From contig NZ_CP136693.1 in the NCBI RefSeq assembly GCF_032922745.1, positions 2,852,001 through 2,916,000 of the forward strand: a DNA stretch of 64,000 nucleotides, read 5' to 3'. The notes under the pieces are model-generated. The model did not search any database. It had not been told where the DNA came from and saw only the letters and a list, made by a program, of their open reading frames with translations. Below, piece after piece: positions 32,791 to 41,920 of this stretch (the first letter of the stretch is position 1; every line of letters begins with the position of its first letter). The stretch comes from Marinobacter salarius. GTDB lineage: Bacteria > Pseudomonadota > Gammaproteobacteria > Pseudomonadales > Oleiphilaceae. The position numbers and the translations under genes are program-made.

Positions 32791-34065
32791 ATGCTCGATC
32801 CCAAACGTGTCCGCACCCAGACTGAAGAGATCGCCCGTCGCCTTGCCATCAAGGGGTACGCCTTTGACAAAGCCACTTTCGATCAGCTTGAGGAGCGCCG
32901 TCGCGCGATCCAGGTAAAAACGGAAACTTTGCAGGGGGAGCAGAACCGCCGGTCCAAATCCATTGGCAAAGCCAAGGCGGCCGGTGAAGACATCCAACCG
33001 TTACTGGACGAAGTGGAAGACCTGAAGAAACAGAAGTCGGAAGCGGAAGACGGGTTGCGGGTACTACAGGAGGAACTGAACGACTTCCTCGCTGGCATAC
33101 CAAACCTGCCTGACGATACCGTGCCGGCCGGAGACAGCGAAGACGATAACGTTGAGGTTCGTCGCTGGGGCACCCCCAAGCGCTTCGATTTTGAACCAAA
33201 GGACCACGTTGCATTGGGAGAAGCGCTGGGCGGCCTGGATTTCGAGACCGCTACTCGGCTGGCCCATTCCCGTTTTGCGGTAATGCGCGGCCCGGTTGCC
33301 CGCCTGCATCGGGCGCTTGCCCAGTTCATGATCAACCTTCACACGGACGAGCATGAGTATACGGAAGCCTACGTGCCGTACCTGGTAAACGCAGATACGC
33401 TCTTTGGTACAGGCCAGCTTCCCAAGTTCGAGGAAGACCTTTTTCGCATGGACGGGGAGAAGCCTCTTTATCTAATTCCCACGGCGGAGGTTCCGGCTAC
33501 CAACCTGGTTAGCAATACCATTCTTGATGCGTCCGAACTGCCCCTGAAACTGGTCTGCCACACCCCCTGTTTCCGTAGCGAAGCTGGCTCTTACGGCCGT
33601 GATACCCGGGGCATGATCCGCCAGCACCAGTTTGACAAGGTGGAGCTGGTGCAAGTGGTTCGGCCCGAGGAGTCCGAAGCGGCGCTCGAGGCGCTGACCG
33701 GGCACGCTGAAAAAGTACTGCAGCTCCTTGAGCTGCCATACCGGTTGGTCGACCTCTGTGGCGGCGACATGGGGTTTGCCGCCGCACGTACCTACGACAT
33801 CGAAGTCTGGTTGCCGGGCCAGGACAAGTACCGCGAAATATCCTCCTGCTCCAACGCCAGGGATTTTCAGGCACGGCGCATGCATGCACGCTGGCGTAAC
33901 CCGGAAACCAATAAGCCGGAACCCGTTCATACCTTGAACGGATCGGGGCTTGCCGTTGGCCGTGCGCTGATTGCGGTGATGGAAAATTACCAGCTGGAAG
34001 ACGGCAGCATCCAGGTTCCCGAGGTCCTTAAACCGTATATGGGAGGCGTAGACAGAATACAATGA
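32791..34065 (+). CDS. serS: Seryl-tRNA synthetase
   Basis: SerRS (424 aa) charges tRNA-Ser (and selenocysteine tRNA where present). It has the N-terminal long antiparallel coiled-coil arm (about 30-100) that grips the tRNA long variable arm. The class II core follows, with motif 2 FRSEAGSYGRDTRGMIRQHQF (described in part; about 255-275) and motif 3 LNGSGLAVGRALIA near 385. ATG 32791 has AGGA at a 7-base spacing; the frame from 32767 adds an unsupported extension. The end overlaps cobA by 4 bases. Confidence 0.96.
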   Translation: MLDPKRVRTQTEEIARRLAIKGYAFDKATFDQLEERRRAIQVKTETLQGEQNRRSKSIGKAKAAGEDIQPLLDEVEDLKKQKSEAEDGLRVLQEELNDFLAGIPNLPDDTVPAGDSEDDNVEVRRWGTPKRFDFEPKDHVALGEALGGLDFETATRLAHSRFAVMRGPVARLHRALAQFMINLHTDEHEYTEAYVPYLVNADTLFGTGQLPKFEEDLFRMDGEKPLYLIPTAEVPATNLVSNTILDASELPLKLVCHTPCFRSEAGSYGRDTRGMIRQHQFDKVELVQVVRPEESEAALEALTGHAEKVLQLLELPYRLVDLCGGDMGFAAARTYDIEVWLPGQDKYREISSCSNARDFQARRMHARWRNPETNKPEPVHTLNGSGLAVGRALIAVMENYQLEDGSIQVPEVLKPYMGGVDRIQ

Positions 34066-34901
34066 GTGACAGACTCGACGATGCACCATGGAAGGGCGTT
34101 GGTGCAAAGCCTGCACCAGTTCGGTACCAAAAGAATCCGGTAACGGAAAACCCGAATAACTCCGAAGGGGAGGTCGCACTCGTCGGTGCCGGCCCGGGTG
34201 ATCCGGAACTGCTGACATTGAAGGCGTGGCGCCTGATCCAGTCAGCGGAAGTGGTGTTATACGACCGCCTGGTGTCGCCGGAAATCCTGTCACTTATTCC
34301 CGAATCCGCCGAACGTGTTCATGTGGGTAAGCAGCGTGCTAACCACACCTTGCCTCAGGATCAGATCAACAGCCGCCTGGTGGAGCTCGCCCGCGAGGGA
34401 CGCAAGGTGGTGAGACTCAAGGGCGGTGACCCCTTTATTTTTGGCCGTGGCGGCGAGGAGATAGAAACCCTCGCAGCGGCCGGTGTGCGCTTCCAGGTGG
34501 TGCCCGGGATTACCGCTGCTTCCGGATGCGCCGCCTACGCCGGCATTCCGCTCACCCACCGGGACCATGCCCAGTCGGTACGGTTTGTGACCGGCCACCT
34601 TAAGAACGATACCTGCGATTTGCCTTGGAAAGATTTCGTCCAGAACAACCAGACCCTGGTGTTCTACATGGGCCTGGTCGGGCTACCGATTATCTGCCAG
34701 CAACTGACTGCGCACGGTATGTCTCCGGAGATGCCGGTGGCGCTCGTTTCAAGAGGGACAACGCCCCACCAGCAGGTTGTGACGGGGGACCTGACAAACA
34801 TCGTGGAAAGGGTAGAGAAGAATGCCGTGCCTGCCCCCACGCTGGTCATCATCGGCAACGTGGTGACTCTGAGAAGCAGGCTCGACTGGGTCGGGGGCTG
34901 A
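34062..34901 (+). CDS. cobA: Uroporphyrinogen-III C-methyltransferase, CysG C-domain only
   Basis: This 279-aa enzyme adds two methyl groups to uroporphyrinogen III to give precorrin-2, on the way to siroheme and cobalamin. Motifs are VGAGPGDPELLTLKA, YDRLVSPEIL, VRLKGGDPFIFGRGGEE and VVPGITAASGCAAYAGIPLTHR (described in part). Pseudomonas has a full-length bifunctional CysG after serS. Here the dehydrogenase/ferrochelatase half is absent, and the first 37 residues are an unrelated polar tail. The ATG overlaps the serS stop (ATGA). A separate CysG1/Met8-type enzyme must exist elsewhere if siroheme is made, as CysI in this window implies. Confidence 0.9.
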   Translation: MSDRLDDAPWKGVGAKPAPVRYQKNPVTENPNNSEGEVALVGAGPGDPELLTLKAWRLIQSAEVVLYDRLVSPEILSLIPESAERVHVGKQRANHTLPQDQINSRLVELAREGRKVVRLKGGDPFIFGRGGEEIETLAAAGVRFQVVPGITAASGCAAYAGIPLTHRDHAQSVRFVTGHLKNDTCDLPWKDFVQNNQTLVFYMGLVGLPIICQQLTAHGMSPEMPVALVSRGTTPHQQVVTGDLTNIVERVEKNAVPAPTLVIIGNVVTLRSRLDWVGG

Positions 34902-34903
34902 AA

Positions 34904-35977
34904 TCAGCCCCGACGCTTCGGCAGAACGTCCTTCAGTTTTTCCCGCATATCGCGCAGGGCCTTTTCAGTGCTCTCCCAGTCAATACAGGCATCCGTTACG
35001 GACACGCCGTATTTAAGATCAGCCAGATTGTCGGGAATCGACTGATTGCCCCAGTTCAGGTTACTTTCCACCATCAAACCCTGGATGGACTGGTTGCCCT
35101 CAACGATCTGGTGGGTAATGTCCTGCAGGACCAGTGGCTGGATGGCCGGATCCTTGCTTGAGTTGGCGTGGCTGCAATCCACCATGATCGACTGGCGCAG
35201 TTTGGATTTCTCCAATGCCTGCTCACACAGGGCAACGCTGACCGAGTCGTAGTTGGGCTTACCACCGCCGCCGCGCAGAACCACGTGGCCGTAGTTGTTG
35301 CCTCGGGTACGGATGACCGCGACTTTGCCCTGCTGGTCAATACCCAGGAAGCTGTGGGGGTGAGAGACCGATTTCATGGCATTAACCGCAACATCCAGGC
35401 TGCCGTCGGTACCGTTCTTGAAGCCAATGGCCATGGAAAGGCCGCTGCTCATTTCCCGGTGAGTCTGGGATTCAGTGGTGCGCGCACCAATGGCGGACCA
35501 GGAGATCGTATCCTGCAGGTATTGCGGGGAGATAGGGTCCAACGCTTCCGTGGCGGTTGGCAGTCCCAACTCGGAGATGTCGAGAAGCAGACGGCGACCA
35601 ATGTGCAGGCCCTGTTCGATGTCAAAGGTGTCGTTGAGGTGCGGGTCATTAATCAGACCCTTCCAGCCTACGGTGGTGCGGGGCTTTTCGAAATATACCC
35701 GCATGACGATGAGCAGGGTATCGCTGACTTCGTCTGCCAGTTTCTTCAACTTGGCGGCGTATTCCCGGGCAGCTTCGACATCATGAATGGAGCAGGGGCC
35801 TACCACCACAAACAGGCGATGGTCCTTGCCGTCCATGATGTCATAGATGGCCTTTCGGCCTTTCTCCACGGTTTCCGCGGCTTTGCCCGAAAGTGGCATC
35901 TCCTGCTTGAGCGCTTCAGGGGTAATCAAAGGTTCCTGACTCGCCACATTCAGATTCTCTAGTTTGGTGCCCGACAT
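34904..35977 (-). CDS. aroG: 3-deoxy-7-phosphoheptulonate synthase (class I DAHP synthase)
   Basis: DAHP synthase (357 aa) condenses PEP and erythrose 4-phosphate, starting aromatic amino acid synthesis. Class I features: VVGPCSIHD with the metal-binding Cys near 58, VMRVYFEKPRTTVGWKGL (PEP site), GARTTESQTHRE, and late metal ligands in VDCSHANS. AroF, AroG and AroH isozymes are feedback-controlled by different amino acids; which one this is cannot be told safely from sequence by eye. It is convergent with cobA, with the stop codons only 2 bases apart, and has no partner genes. Confidence 0.93.
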   Translation of the reverse strand: MSGTKLENLNVASQEPLITPEALKQEMPLSGKAAETVEKGRKAIYDIMDGKDHRLFVVVGPCSIHDVEAAREYAAKLKKLADEVSDTLLIVMRVYFEKPRTTVGWKGLINDPHLNDTFDIEQGLHIGRRLLLDISELGLPTATEALDPISPQYLQDTISWSAIGARTTESQTHREMSSGLSMAIGFKNGTDGSLDVAVNAMKSVSHPHSFLGIDQQGKVAVIRTRGNNYGHVVLRGGGGKPNYDSVSVALCEQALEKSKLRQSIMVDCSHANSSKDPAIQPLVLQDITHQIVEGNQSIQGLMVESNLNWGNQSIPDNLADLKYGVSVTDACIDWESTEKALRDMREKLKDVLPKRRG

Positions 35978-36101
35978 TCTGTTGTCATCCCCGTCGCATA
36001 AAACAAGACTGGCCGGCGCTTAGTTGCGGTAAACCCCGGCGAGTTGGTTATACTGCGTTATTTGATGAACCTTTTCAACGCTTCTGACGCGCGGGGAACG
36101 G

Positions 36102-37925
36102 ATGCAGCAGAGCACGCAGAAAAAGCGCAAGGTACTGTCCCGGAAACAGGTCGTGAAGAAGATTGGGGACGTGCTCTCAGGCATTCGTGTACCCGATCTT
36201 CCCTATCCTGCTGGCAAGGTTGCTGCAGACACGGCCAGCGACTGGCGGCCACTGTTGCTGTCCTGCTGGACGGAGCAGCGGGATGAGCCCGTTACCCGCG
36301 TTATCCGCTCGGTCTCTTTGACCTGGTCGGTCAGGCAGATCAATTCCGCCTATGTGGCGGACCGAATCATGGATGTGTTTCTCCAAACCAGCGGTCTCCA
36401 TCCCGAACTGGCCCTGCGAATTGCCCGCCTTCGGTTCTTTCTCGCCTGGCGAATGAACCTTGAGGGAGCCGGAGCGCTGAACGATACCATCGTGCACTGG
36501 CTTGACAGCCTGCAGGACTGCAGGGGATGGAGTGGTTCCGGCGGGCGCTCAGGGAGAGCCCTGCTGGACCAGTTGGATTCACTGACCATAGCGGTTTCCG
36601 GCTGTTTCGATTCCGGGGACGTTGGGCCGGTTGTCGAATTCTGCCGTCAGTGGGAAGAGGATGCGGGAAAGCGCGAACAGCAGAATGAGCGTTTACGTCA
36701 GCGGTTGCTGGAAACGGAGCAGGGTGCCGCCCGCCAAAGAAAGGCGGAACAGACGGCGAGGGCAGTGGTGGGCCGAGCCCTTCAGAATCGTCAACTGCCG
36801 CAGGCCGTGGTCCGGTTTATCTTTGACCACTGGTTTGCGCTGATCAAGCAGATCGTCTGGCAGGAAGGCACCGAGGGCGACAATTGGCGGCATGCGAGCA
36901 AACTGTTGGAATGGCTTGTCTGGATTGGCGATCCGGCACTTTCCGACAAGGACAGGAACCGCCTTTACACGGTGGGGGAACAGATTGGCGACCGGATCAG
37001 CGATGTCTGGAATCGCGTCAATGAAAAACCCCTGGATGACGTGGCACTGCAGGGCGTCCAGTCGGTTATGGTGGATCGTCTGAGAGGTGAAACACCCGAG
37101 CTGGTTTCCGCATTGCCGGAGGACGATCGTTTCTCATGGGATTCTTCCTGGTTGTCGCTTTCCGCACCGCCTGAAACCGAGTTTGAGCCCTTGCTGGGGA
37201 ACTGGTTTGTGGAAGGCGAGGGCGCCGCGGAGCGACGTCGGTTTTTCTTCGCCCTGCTGCCGGATACCTGCGAGGTGCTTTGGACCAATGGTGCCGGGGT
37301 CAAATTGGGGCTGATGCCCTGGTCAAGGTTCTCCACGGCTCTCGATAGCGGCACCCTCCGACCATTGCCGCCTTTAACCCCCTTTGGGCAGGTACTGGCA
37401 GAAACCATTACCTCGTTATCTGTGGTGCTTGCACGTCAGACGTTGCTGCGGGAAGAAGCCGCCAAGGAGGCGAGAGCCCGGGCAGAATCCTTGCGTCGGG
37501 AAAAGGCGGAAGCGGAACAATTGCGCCAACAGGAGGAAGCCGCCAGGCAGGCCGAACTCGCGAGGCAGAAAAAAGAGGCGGACGATCGACGCACCGCCGA
37601 CAAAGAAGCCGAGCAGCAGCGCTTGTTGCTAGAGCGGGAAACCGCTGCGAGGGAACTGGTAGAAGGCATCAAGCTGGGCGGTTGGATCGTCGAGGAAAGC
37701 ACTGGTGAGGGCAAGGATGCCGTTCGCCTGAAGCTGGCTGTGCGGATCAATGCCTCCCGGAAGTTGGTGTTTGTGGACCGGCTGGGACTTAATCGTCGTG
37801 AATTCCTGGTGGATGAGCTCGTGGATCACGTGGTGATGGGCCGGGTACGTGTGCTGGGAAGCTCCGCAGATTTTGATGACGCCCTGTCACGAGTGGTCGG
37901 CCGAATCAGGGTTGGTCGAAACTGA
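36102..37925 (+). CDS. DUF1631-like protein with long coiled coil
   Basis: This encodes 607 residues from ATG 36102. The middle part (VVRFIFDHWFALIKQIVWQEG...W...LEWLVWIGDP, about 230-290) and the LGNWFVEGE...RRRFFFALLPDTCEVLWTN block (about 365-405) resemble the DUF1631 family, whose function is poorly known. Residues about 450-530 form a charged Ala/Glu/Arg coiled coil. A basic C-terminal domain (RKLVFVDRLGLNRREF...) ends the protein. No signal peptide or membrane helix. It lies 29 bases upstream of a PilZ protein in the same direction, so a link to c-di-GMP signalling is a fair inference. Confidence 0.6.
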   Translation: MQQSTQKKRKVLSRKQVVKKIGDVLSGIRVPDLPYPAGKVAADTASDWRPLLLSCWTEQRDEPVTRVIRSVSLTWSVRQINSAYVADRIMDVFLQTSGLHPELALRIARLRFFLAWRMNLEGAGALNDTIVHWLDSLQDCRGWSGSGGRSGRALLDQLDSLTIAVSGCFDSGDVGPVVEFCRQWEEDAGKREQQNERLRQRLLETEQGAARQRKAEQTARAVVGRALQNRQLPQAVVRFIFDHWFALIKQIVWQEGTEGDNWRHASKLLEWLVWIGDPALSDKDRNRLYTVGEQIGDRISDVWNRVNEKPLDDVALQGVQSVMVDRLRGETPELVSALPEDDRFSWDSSWLSLSAPPETEFEPLLGNWFVEGEGAAERRRFFFALLPDTCEVLWTNGAGVKLGLMPWSRFSTALDSGTLRPLPPLTPFGQVLAETITSLSVVLARQTLLREEAAKEARARAESLRREKAEAEQLRQQEEAARQAELARQKKEADDRRTADKEAEQQRLLLERETAARELVEGIKLGGWIVEESTGEGKDAVRLKLAVRINASRKLVFVDRLGLNRREFLVDELVDHVVMGRVRVLGSSADFDDALSRVVGRIRVGRN

Positions 37926-37954
37926 TCGGATGAAATAGTATCGGATGAATGATC

Positions 37955-38365
37955 ATGAGCGATATTGATTACAGGTTTGGCGACTATGACGACGCTCCGG
38001 AAGCCGGGGATAATCGTTCTGAATACCGGCTGACGGCGAGTGCAAGTGTGACCCTGGAGCTTGAATCACCGATTCCGGAGGCCCAAGGTGGTCAGTCTGG
38101 ACGGACGCTGGTATCACGCACCCGCGATGTCTCCGCCCGTGGAATTCGGTTGACGACCGCAGAACCGGTAATCCGAGGTGCGCTGCTTCCCGCTTGGGTC
38201 ACCCTGGAGGATGATAATGAGCCGTTCGGTCTGATGGCGGAGGTTGTCTGGTGTCGAGCAAGCACTGAAACCAGTTGGTTGGTGGGGCTTCAGATACTGG
38301 AGTCGGATGACACGTCGTATCTGGAGTGGGTGGAAGCCGTCGCAAAGGCGATGTCTGAGGGGTGA
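37955..38365 (+). CDS. PilZ-domain protein, likely c-di-GMP receptor
   Basis: This encodes 136 residues from ATG 37955 (another ATG at 37949 would add two). The PilZ domain fills most of the protein. An RxxxR-like start (NRSEYRL, about 22) is followed by the second box TRDVSARGIRL, which fits the [D/N]-x-S-x-x-G c-di-GMP motif. The typical WCRASTETSWLVGLQIL C-terminal strand block follows. The first arginine motif is R-x-x-x-R only loosely (RSEYR), which fits. It probably forms a unit with the upstream DUF1631-like gene. A GC hairpin at 38370-38399 follows but lacks a T-run. Confidence 0.8.
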   Translation: MSDIDYRFGDYDDAPEAGDNRSEYRLTASASVTLELESPIPEAQGGQSGRTLVSRTRDVSARGIRLTTAEPVIRGALLPAWVTLEDDNEPFGLMAEVVWCRASTETSWLVGLQILESDDTSYLEWVEAVAKAMSEG

Positions 38366-38413
38366 ATCGCCCCGGCAAGGCCCGCAAGCCCTGCCGGGAA
38401 AAAGCGGATAGGT

Positions 38414-39199
38414 TCAGTCTTCCAACTCGCCCATGCCGGTAATGTTGAAGCCGGCGTCAACGTACATGATTTCACCGGTAATGCCGCTGGCCATGTCGGA
38501 ACACATGAAAGCAGCGGCGTTACCCACTTCGTCAGTGGTCACGTTGCGGCGAAGCGGTGCCCGCCTGGCGTTTTCGGCCAGCATACGGCGGAAACTCTTG
38601 ATGCCAGAGGCCGCCAGGGTCCTGATGGGCCCCGCTGAGATGGCATTCACCCGAATACCATCACGCCCCAGGCTGCCGGCCATGTAGCGAACGTTCGCCT
38701 CAAGGGAAGCCTTGGCCAGTCCCATGACGTTGTAGTTCTGCAGTACTTTTTCCGCACCCAGGTAGCTAAGGGTCAGCAGGGAGCTGTTTTCATGCATCAT
38801 CTTGCGACCAGCCTGGGCCAGGGCAACAAAGCTGTAGGAACTGATGTCGTGGGCGATGCGGAAGCCTTCCCGCGTGGTGACGTCCACGTAGTTGCCATCC
38901 AGCTCATTGGCCGGGGCGTAACCGACAGAGTGGACAATAATGTCAATGTCGTCCCAGTGCTTGCCGAGTTCGGTGAACACAGCTTCTATTTCGTCATCGC
39001 TGGCGACATCGCAGGGGAAAATCAGCGAACTGCCCCAGCCTTCGGCAAATTTCTCTACCCGGGACTTGAGCTTTTCATTCTGGTAGGTGAATGCTAACTC
39101 GGCGCCCTGCTTGGCAAAGGCTTCCGCGATGCCATAAGCGATGGAGTGTTTGCTTGCAACGCCGACAATCAGTGCTTTTTTGCCACTGAGTAATCCCAT
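38414..39199 (-). CDS. fabI: Enoyl-[acyl-carrier-protein] reductase (NADH)
   Basis: FabI (261 aa) reduces enoyl-ACP in the last step of each fatty-acid elongation cycle and is the triclosan target. It is an atypical short-chain dehydrogenase: GVASKHSIAYGIA (cofactor loop), HSVGYAPANELDGNY, then the catalytic Tyr-x6-Lys pair in YNVMGLAKASLE, with AGPIRTLAASGI as the flexible substrate loop. The start ATG has a GGGAGA ribosome site. It lies downstream of yejF on the same strand with a 105-base gap; a fabI-yej-mltD arrangement is also found in P. aeruginosa (PA1806-PA1812). Confidence 0.96.
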   Translation of the reverse strand: MGLLSGKKALIVGVASKHSIAYGIAEAFAKQGAELAFTYQNEKLKSRVEKFAEGWGSSLIFPCDVASDDEIEAVFTELGKHWDDIDIIVHSVGYAPANELDGNYVDVTTREGFRIAHDISSYSFVALAQAGRKMMHENSSLLTLSYLGAEKVLQNYNVMGLAKASLEANVRYMAGSLGRDGIRVNAISAGPIRTLAASGIKSFRRMLAENARRAPLRRNVTTDEVGNAAAFMCSDMASGITGEIMYVDAGFNITGMGELED

Positions 39200-39304
39200 A
39201 ACGATTCTCCCTGTGTTTCAGTTTAAGGCATTATCCATGAACCGCAGCGGTGCGGGTAACGCTCAATTGGTCGTAGTGATCGGGCGTGGGCCTGTCGCAG
39301 CCCT

Positions 39305-40894
39305 CTATTGGCTGTAGAACAGGGCCGCCCCTAGCAGTTCACGGGTGTAATCGTGCTTTGGTGTATTGAATATCTCGGCGGCATCGCCGTATTCCACGAC
39401 CCGACCGTCCTTGAGTACCAGCAATTTATGGCTCAGCGCCCGGACCACGGCCAGATCGTGGCTGATAAACACATAGCTTAGACCATATTTGTCCTGTAGA
39501 TCCCGTAGCAGGTTAATCACCTGCTTTTGCACGGTCCGGTCCAGAGCAGAGGTGGGTTCGTCCAGGATGATGAGCTCGGGCTGCAAAACCAGCGCCCGGG
39601 CAATGGCGATGCGTTGGCGCTGGCCACCCGAGAACTCATGGGGATAGCGGTGACGGGCCAGTGGGTCGAGGCCGACGTCTGTGAGCGCCTGTATGACTCT
39701 CCGGTCCTGTTCTTCGGGTGTCGCCGGTACGTGTATCTCCAGGCCTTCCCGCACGATCTCGGCGACTGACATCCGCGGGCTAAGGCTGCCGAAGGGATCT
39801 TGGAAAACGATCTGGATACGGCTGCGCCATGGCCGGAACTGTTTCTGGTCGAGCTGGCCGAGTTCTTCACCACTGAGCCGAATGCTGCCGCGACTGGAGG
39901 TAAGTTTCAGCAGGGCGTGGCCGATGGTGGTCTTGCCGCTTCCGCTTTCACCAACAATACCCAGGGTTTCGCCCTCGGTGAGCGAGAAGCTGACGTCGTC
40001 GACCGCCTGAAACCATGACTGAGGCCGACCAAACAGGCTTTTGCGGGTGACGAAGCGAACATCAAGATTGCTCACATCCAGCAGCGACCTGTTGTCGACC
40101 ATGGTGCCCGACGGCGAGGCAGGAGGCTCTGCGTCCAGCAAGCTTCGGGTATAAGCATGCTGTGGGGCTTTAAACAGCTGCGCTGTCGGTGCCTCCTCGA
40201 TCAGTTGGCCCTGTTCCATCACCACGACATGGTCTGCGTAGCGCCGCACGATGGACAAGTCGTGGGTAATCAGCAAGATCGCCATACCCAGTTTGTGTTG
40301 CAGGTCCTTCAACAACTCCAGTACCTGCTTCTGGACCGTGACGTCGAGTGCTGTTGTGGGCTCGTCTGCGATCAGCAAGTCCGGCTCATTGGCGAGGGCC
40401 ATGGCAATCATCACCCGCTGCTTCTGACCGCCGGAGAGCTGATGAGGGTAGCTCGTCAATCGCTCCTCAGGCGAGGGGATACCGACCAACTCCAATAGCT
40501 CCACGCAACGGGCACGGGCCTGTGGGCCACGCATCCCCTTATGCAGGGCAAGGGTTTCACTGATCTGCTTTTCCACCGTGTGCAGTGGATTGAGCGAGGT
40601 CATTGGCTCCTGGAAAATCATGCTGACGTGACGTCCGCGGATCTGTCGAAGGCGCTTCTGACTGGCCTTCAACATGTCCTCTCCCTGGAACAGGATGGCG
40701 CCGGACGGATAGCTGGCGTGGCGTTCGTCGAGAAGCCGGAGAATCGACAGGGCGGACACGGACTTCCCGGAACCGCTTTCTCCCACCAGAGCGACAGTTT
40801 CACCATTGTCGATGCTCAGCGACAATTGATCCACAGCCTGAATGGTGTCATCAAAACGTATGGACAGATCCCGGATTTCCAGCAGTTGCGACAT
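39305..40894 (-). CDS. yejF: Peptide ABC transporter ATPase, two fused NBDs
   Basis: YejF (529 aa from ATG 40894) supplies the ATP for the YejABEF importer. It contains two ABC cassettes. The first has Walker A GESGSGKSVS, signature LSGGQKQR and Walker B LLIADEPTTALD; the second has Walker A GESGSGKTTI, signature FSGGQRQR and LIILDEPTSALD. The frame extends to 40942, but the added residues overlap yejE and match no family start. Its ATG sits one base after the yejE stop. Fused NBDs are typical of Yej/Gsi-type peptide systems. Confidence 0.95.
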   Translation of the reverse strand: MSQLLEIRDLSIRFDDTIQAVDQLSLSIDNGETVALVGESGSGKSVSALSILRLLDERHASYPSGAILFQGEDMLKASQKRLRQIRGRHVSMIFQEPMTSLNPLHTVEKQISETLALHKGMRGPQARARCVELLELVGIPSPEERLTSYPHQLSGGQKQRVMIAMALANEPDLLIADEPTTALDVTVQKQVLELLKDLQHKLGMAILLITHDLSIVRRYADHVVVMEQGQLIEEAPTAQLFKAPQHAYTRSLLDAEPPASPSGTMVDNRSLLDVSNLDVRFVTRKSLFGRPQSWFQAVDDVSFSLTEGETLGIVGESGSGKTTIGHALLKLTSSRGSIRLSGEELGQLDQKQFRPWRSRIQIVFQDPFGSLSPRMSVAEIVREGLEIHVPATPEEQDRRVIQALTDVGLDPLARHRYPHEFSGGQRQRIAIARALVLQPELIILDEPTSALDRTVQKQVINLLRDLQDKYGLSYVFISHDLAVVRALSHKLLVLKDGRVVEYGDAAEIFNTPKHDYTRELLGAALFYSQ

Positions 40895-40895
40895 A

Positions 40896-41918
40896 TCAGT
40901 TCTTTCTCGGATCGAAGGCATCACGGACGGCTTCACCGACAAATACCAGCAGCGTCAACATGATGGACAGGGACACAAACGCCGATATACCCAGCCACGG
41001 GGCATGAAGGTTGGATTTCCCCTGGGCGATCAGCTCGCCCAGGGAGGGTGACCCGGACGGCAGGCCAAAGCCCAGGAAGTCCAGCGACGTCAGCCCGGTG
41101 ATCGCGCCGGTCAGGATGAATGGTAGAAAGGTGAGGGTGGCCACCATGGCGTTGGGGAGGATATGGCGGAACATGATCTTGCGGTTACCCAGCCCCAGGG
41201 CTCTCGCAGCCTTTACGTATTCGAAATTACGGGCGCGCAGGAATTCCGCGCGAACCACGTCCACCAGCCCCATCCAGCTGAACAACAGCATGATGCCAAG
41301 CAGCCACCAGAAATTGGGTTGCACGATGCTGGACAGGATAATCAGCAGGTAGAGCACTGGAAGCCCGGACCACACCTCGATAAACCGCTGCCCCAGCAAA
41401 TCAACCTTGCCGCCGTAGTAGCCCTGGATAGCACCGACAACCACGCCCACGATGCAGCTGAGAATGGTCAGCACAAGCCCGAACAGGACGGAAATGCGGA
41501 AACCATAAATCACCCGCGCGGCCACATCTCGGCCCTGGTCATCGGTGCCGATCCAGTTTTCAGCGCTGGGTGGGGCCGGTGACGGCACCTCAAGGTTATA
41601 GTTCGTGGTGTTGTAACTAAAACGAATGGGTGGCCAGATCATCCAGCCGTTTGCCTCGATTTCATTGGCAATAAACGAATCGCGATAGTCGGCTTCGGTG
41701 GGCAGAAACCCGCCGAACGTTTCCTCGGGCACACTTTCCACGATCGGAAAGTAAACATCCCCTTTGTAATAAGCGACCAGTGGCACGTCATTCGCAATCA
41801 CCTCGGCGATGAGCGAGAGCCCAAAAAGGGCCAGGAATAGCCACAGGGACCAGAAACCACGACGGTTGTTGCGGAAGTTGCGAAGCCGCCTTTGCTGGAT
41901 AGGAGAGAGCGTTACCAT
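40896..41918 (-). CDS. yejE: Peptide ABC transporter permease
   Basis: YejE (340 aa) is one of two inner-membrane permeases. It has an N-terminal membrane helix after a basic stretch (QQRRLRNFRNNRRGFWSL), then a family-typical periplasmic segment (about 50-130) with the WIGTDDQGRDVAARVIYG block. The binding-protein-dependent transport domain follows with the EAA-type loop EFLRARNFEYVKAARALGLG. Five to six helices in all. The stop is one base from the yejF start and the gene begins 2 bases from the yejB stop, so yejB-E-F are tightly coupled. Confidence 0.95.
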   Translation of the reverse strand: MVTLSPIQQRRLRNFRNNRRGFWSLWLFLALFGLSLIAEVIANDVPLVAYYKGDVYFPIVESVPEETFGGFLPTEADYRDSFIANEIEANGWMIWPPIRFSYNTTNYNLEVPSPAPPSAENWIGTDDQGRDVAARVIYGFRISVLFGLVLTILSCIVGVVVGAIQGYYGGKVDLLGQRFIEVWSGLPVLYLLIILSSIVQPNFWWLLGIMLLFSWMGLVDVVRAEFLRARNFEYVKAARALGLGNRKIMFRHILPNAMVATLTFLPFILTGAITGLTSLDFLGFGLPSGSPSLGELIAQGKSNLHAPWLGISAFVSLSIMLTLLVFVGEAVRDAFDPRKN

Positions 41919-41920
41919 GC

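Noticed and set aside
36025..36055. TTGCGG and TATACT boxes upstream of the DUF1631-like gene
   Set aside because: The 19-base spacing is too long and the -35 weak; not listed as a promoter.
38370..38399. GC-rich hairpin between the PilZ gene and fabI
   Set aside because: It is followed by A, not T, on the plus strand and has the T-run on the wrong side for fabI, so it is not a canonical terminator.
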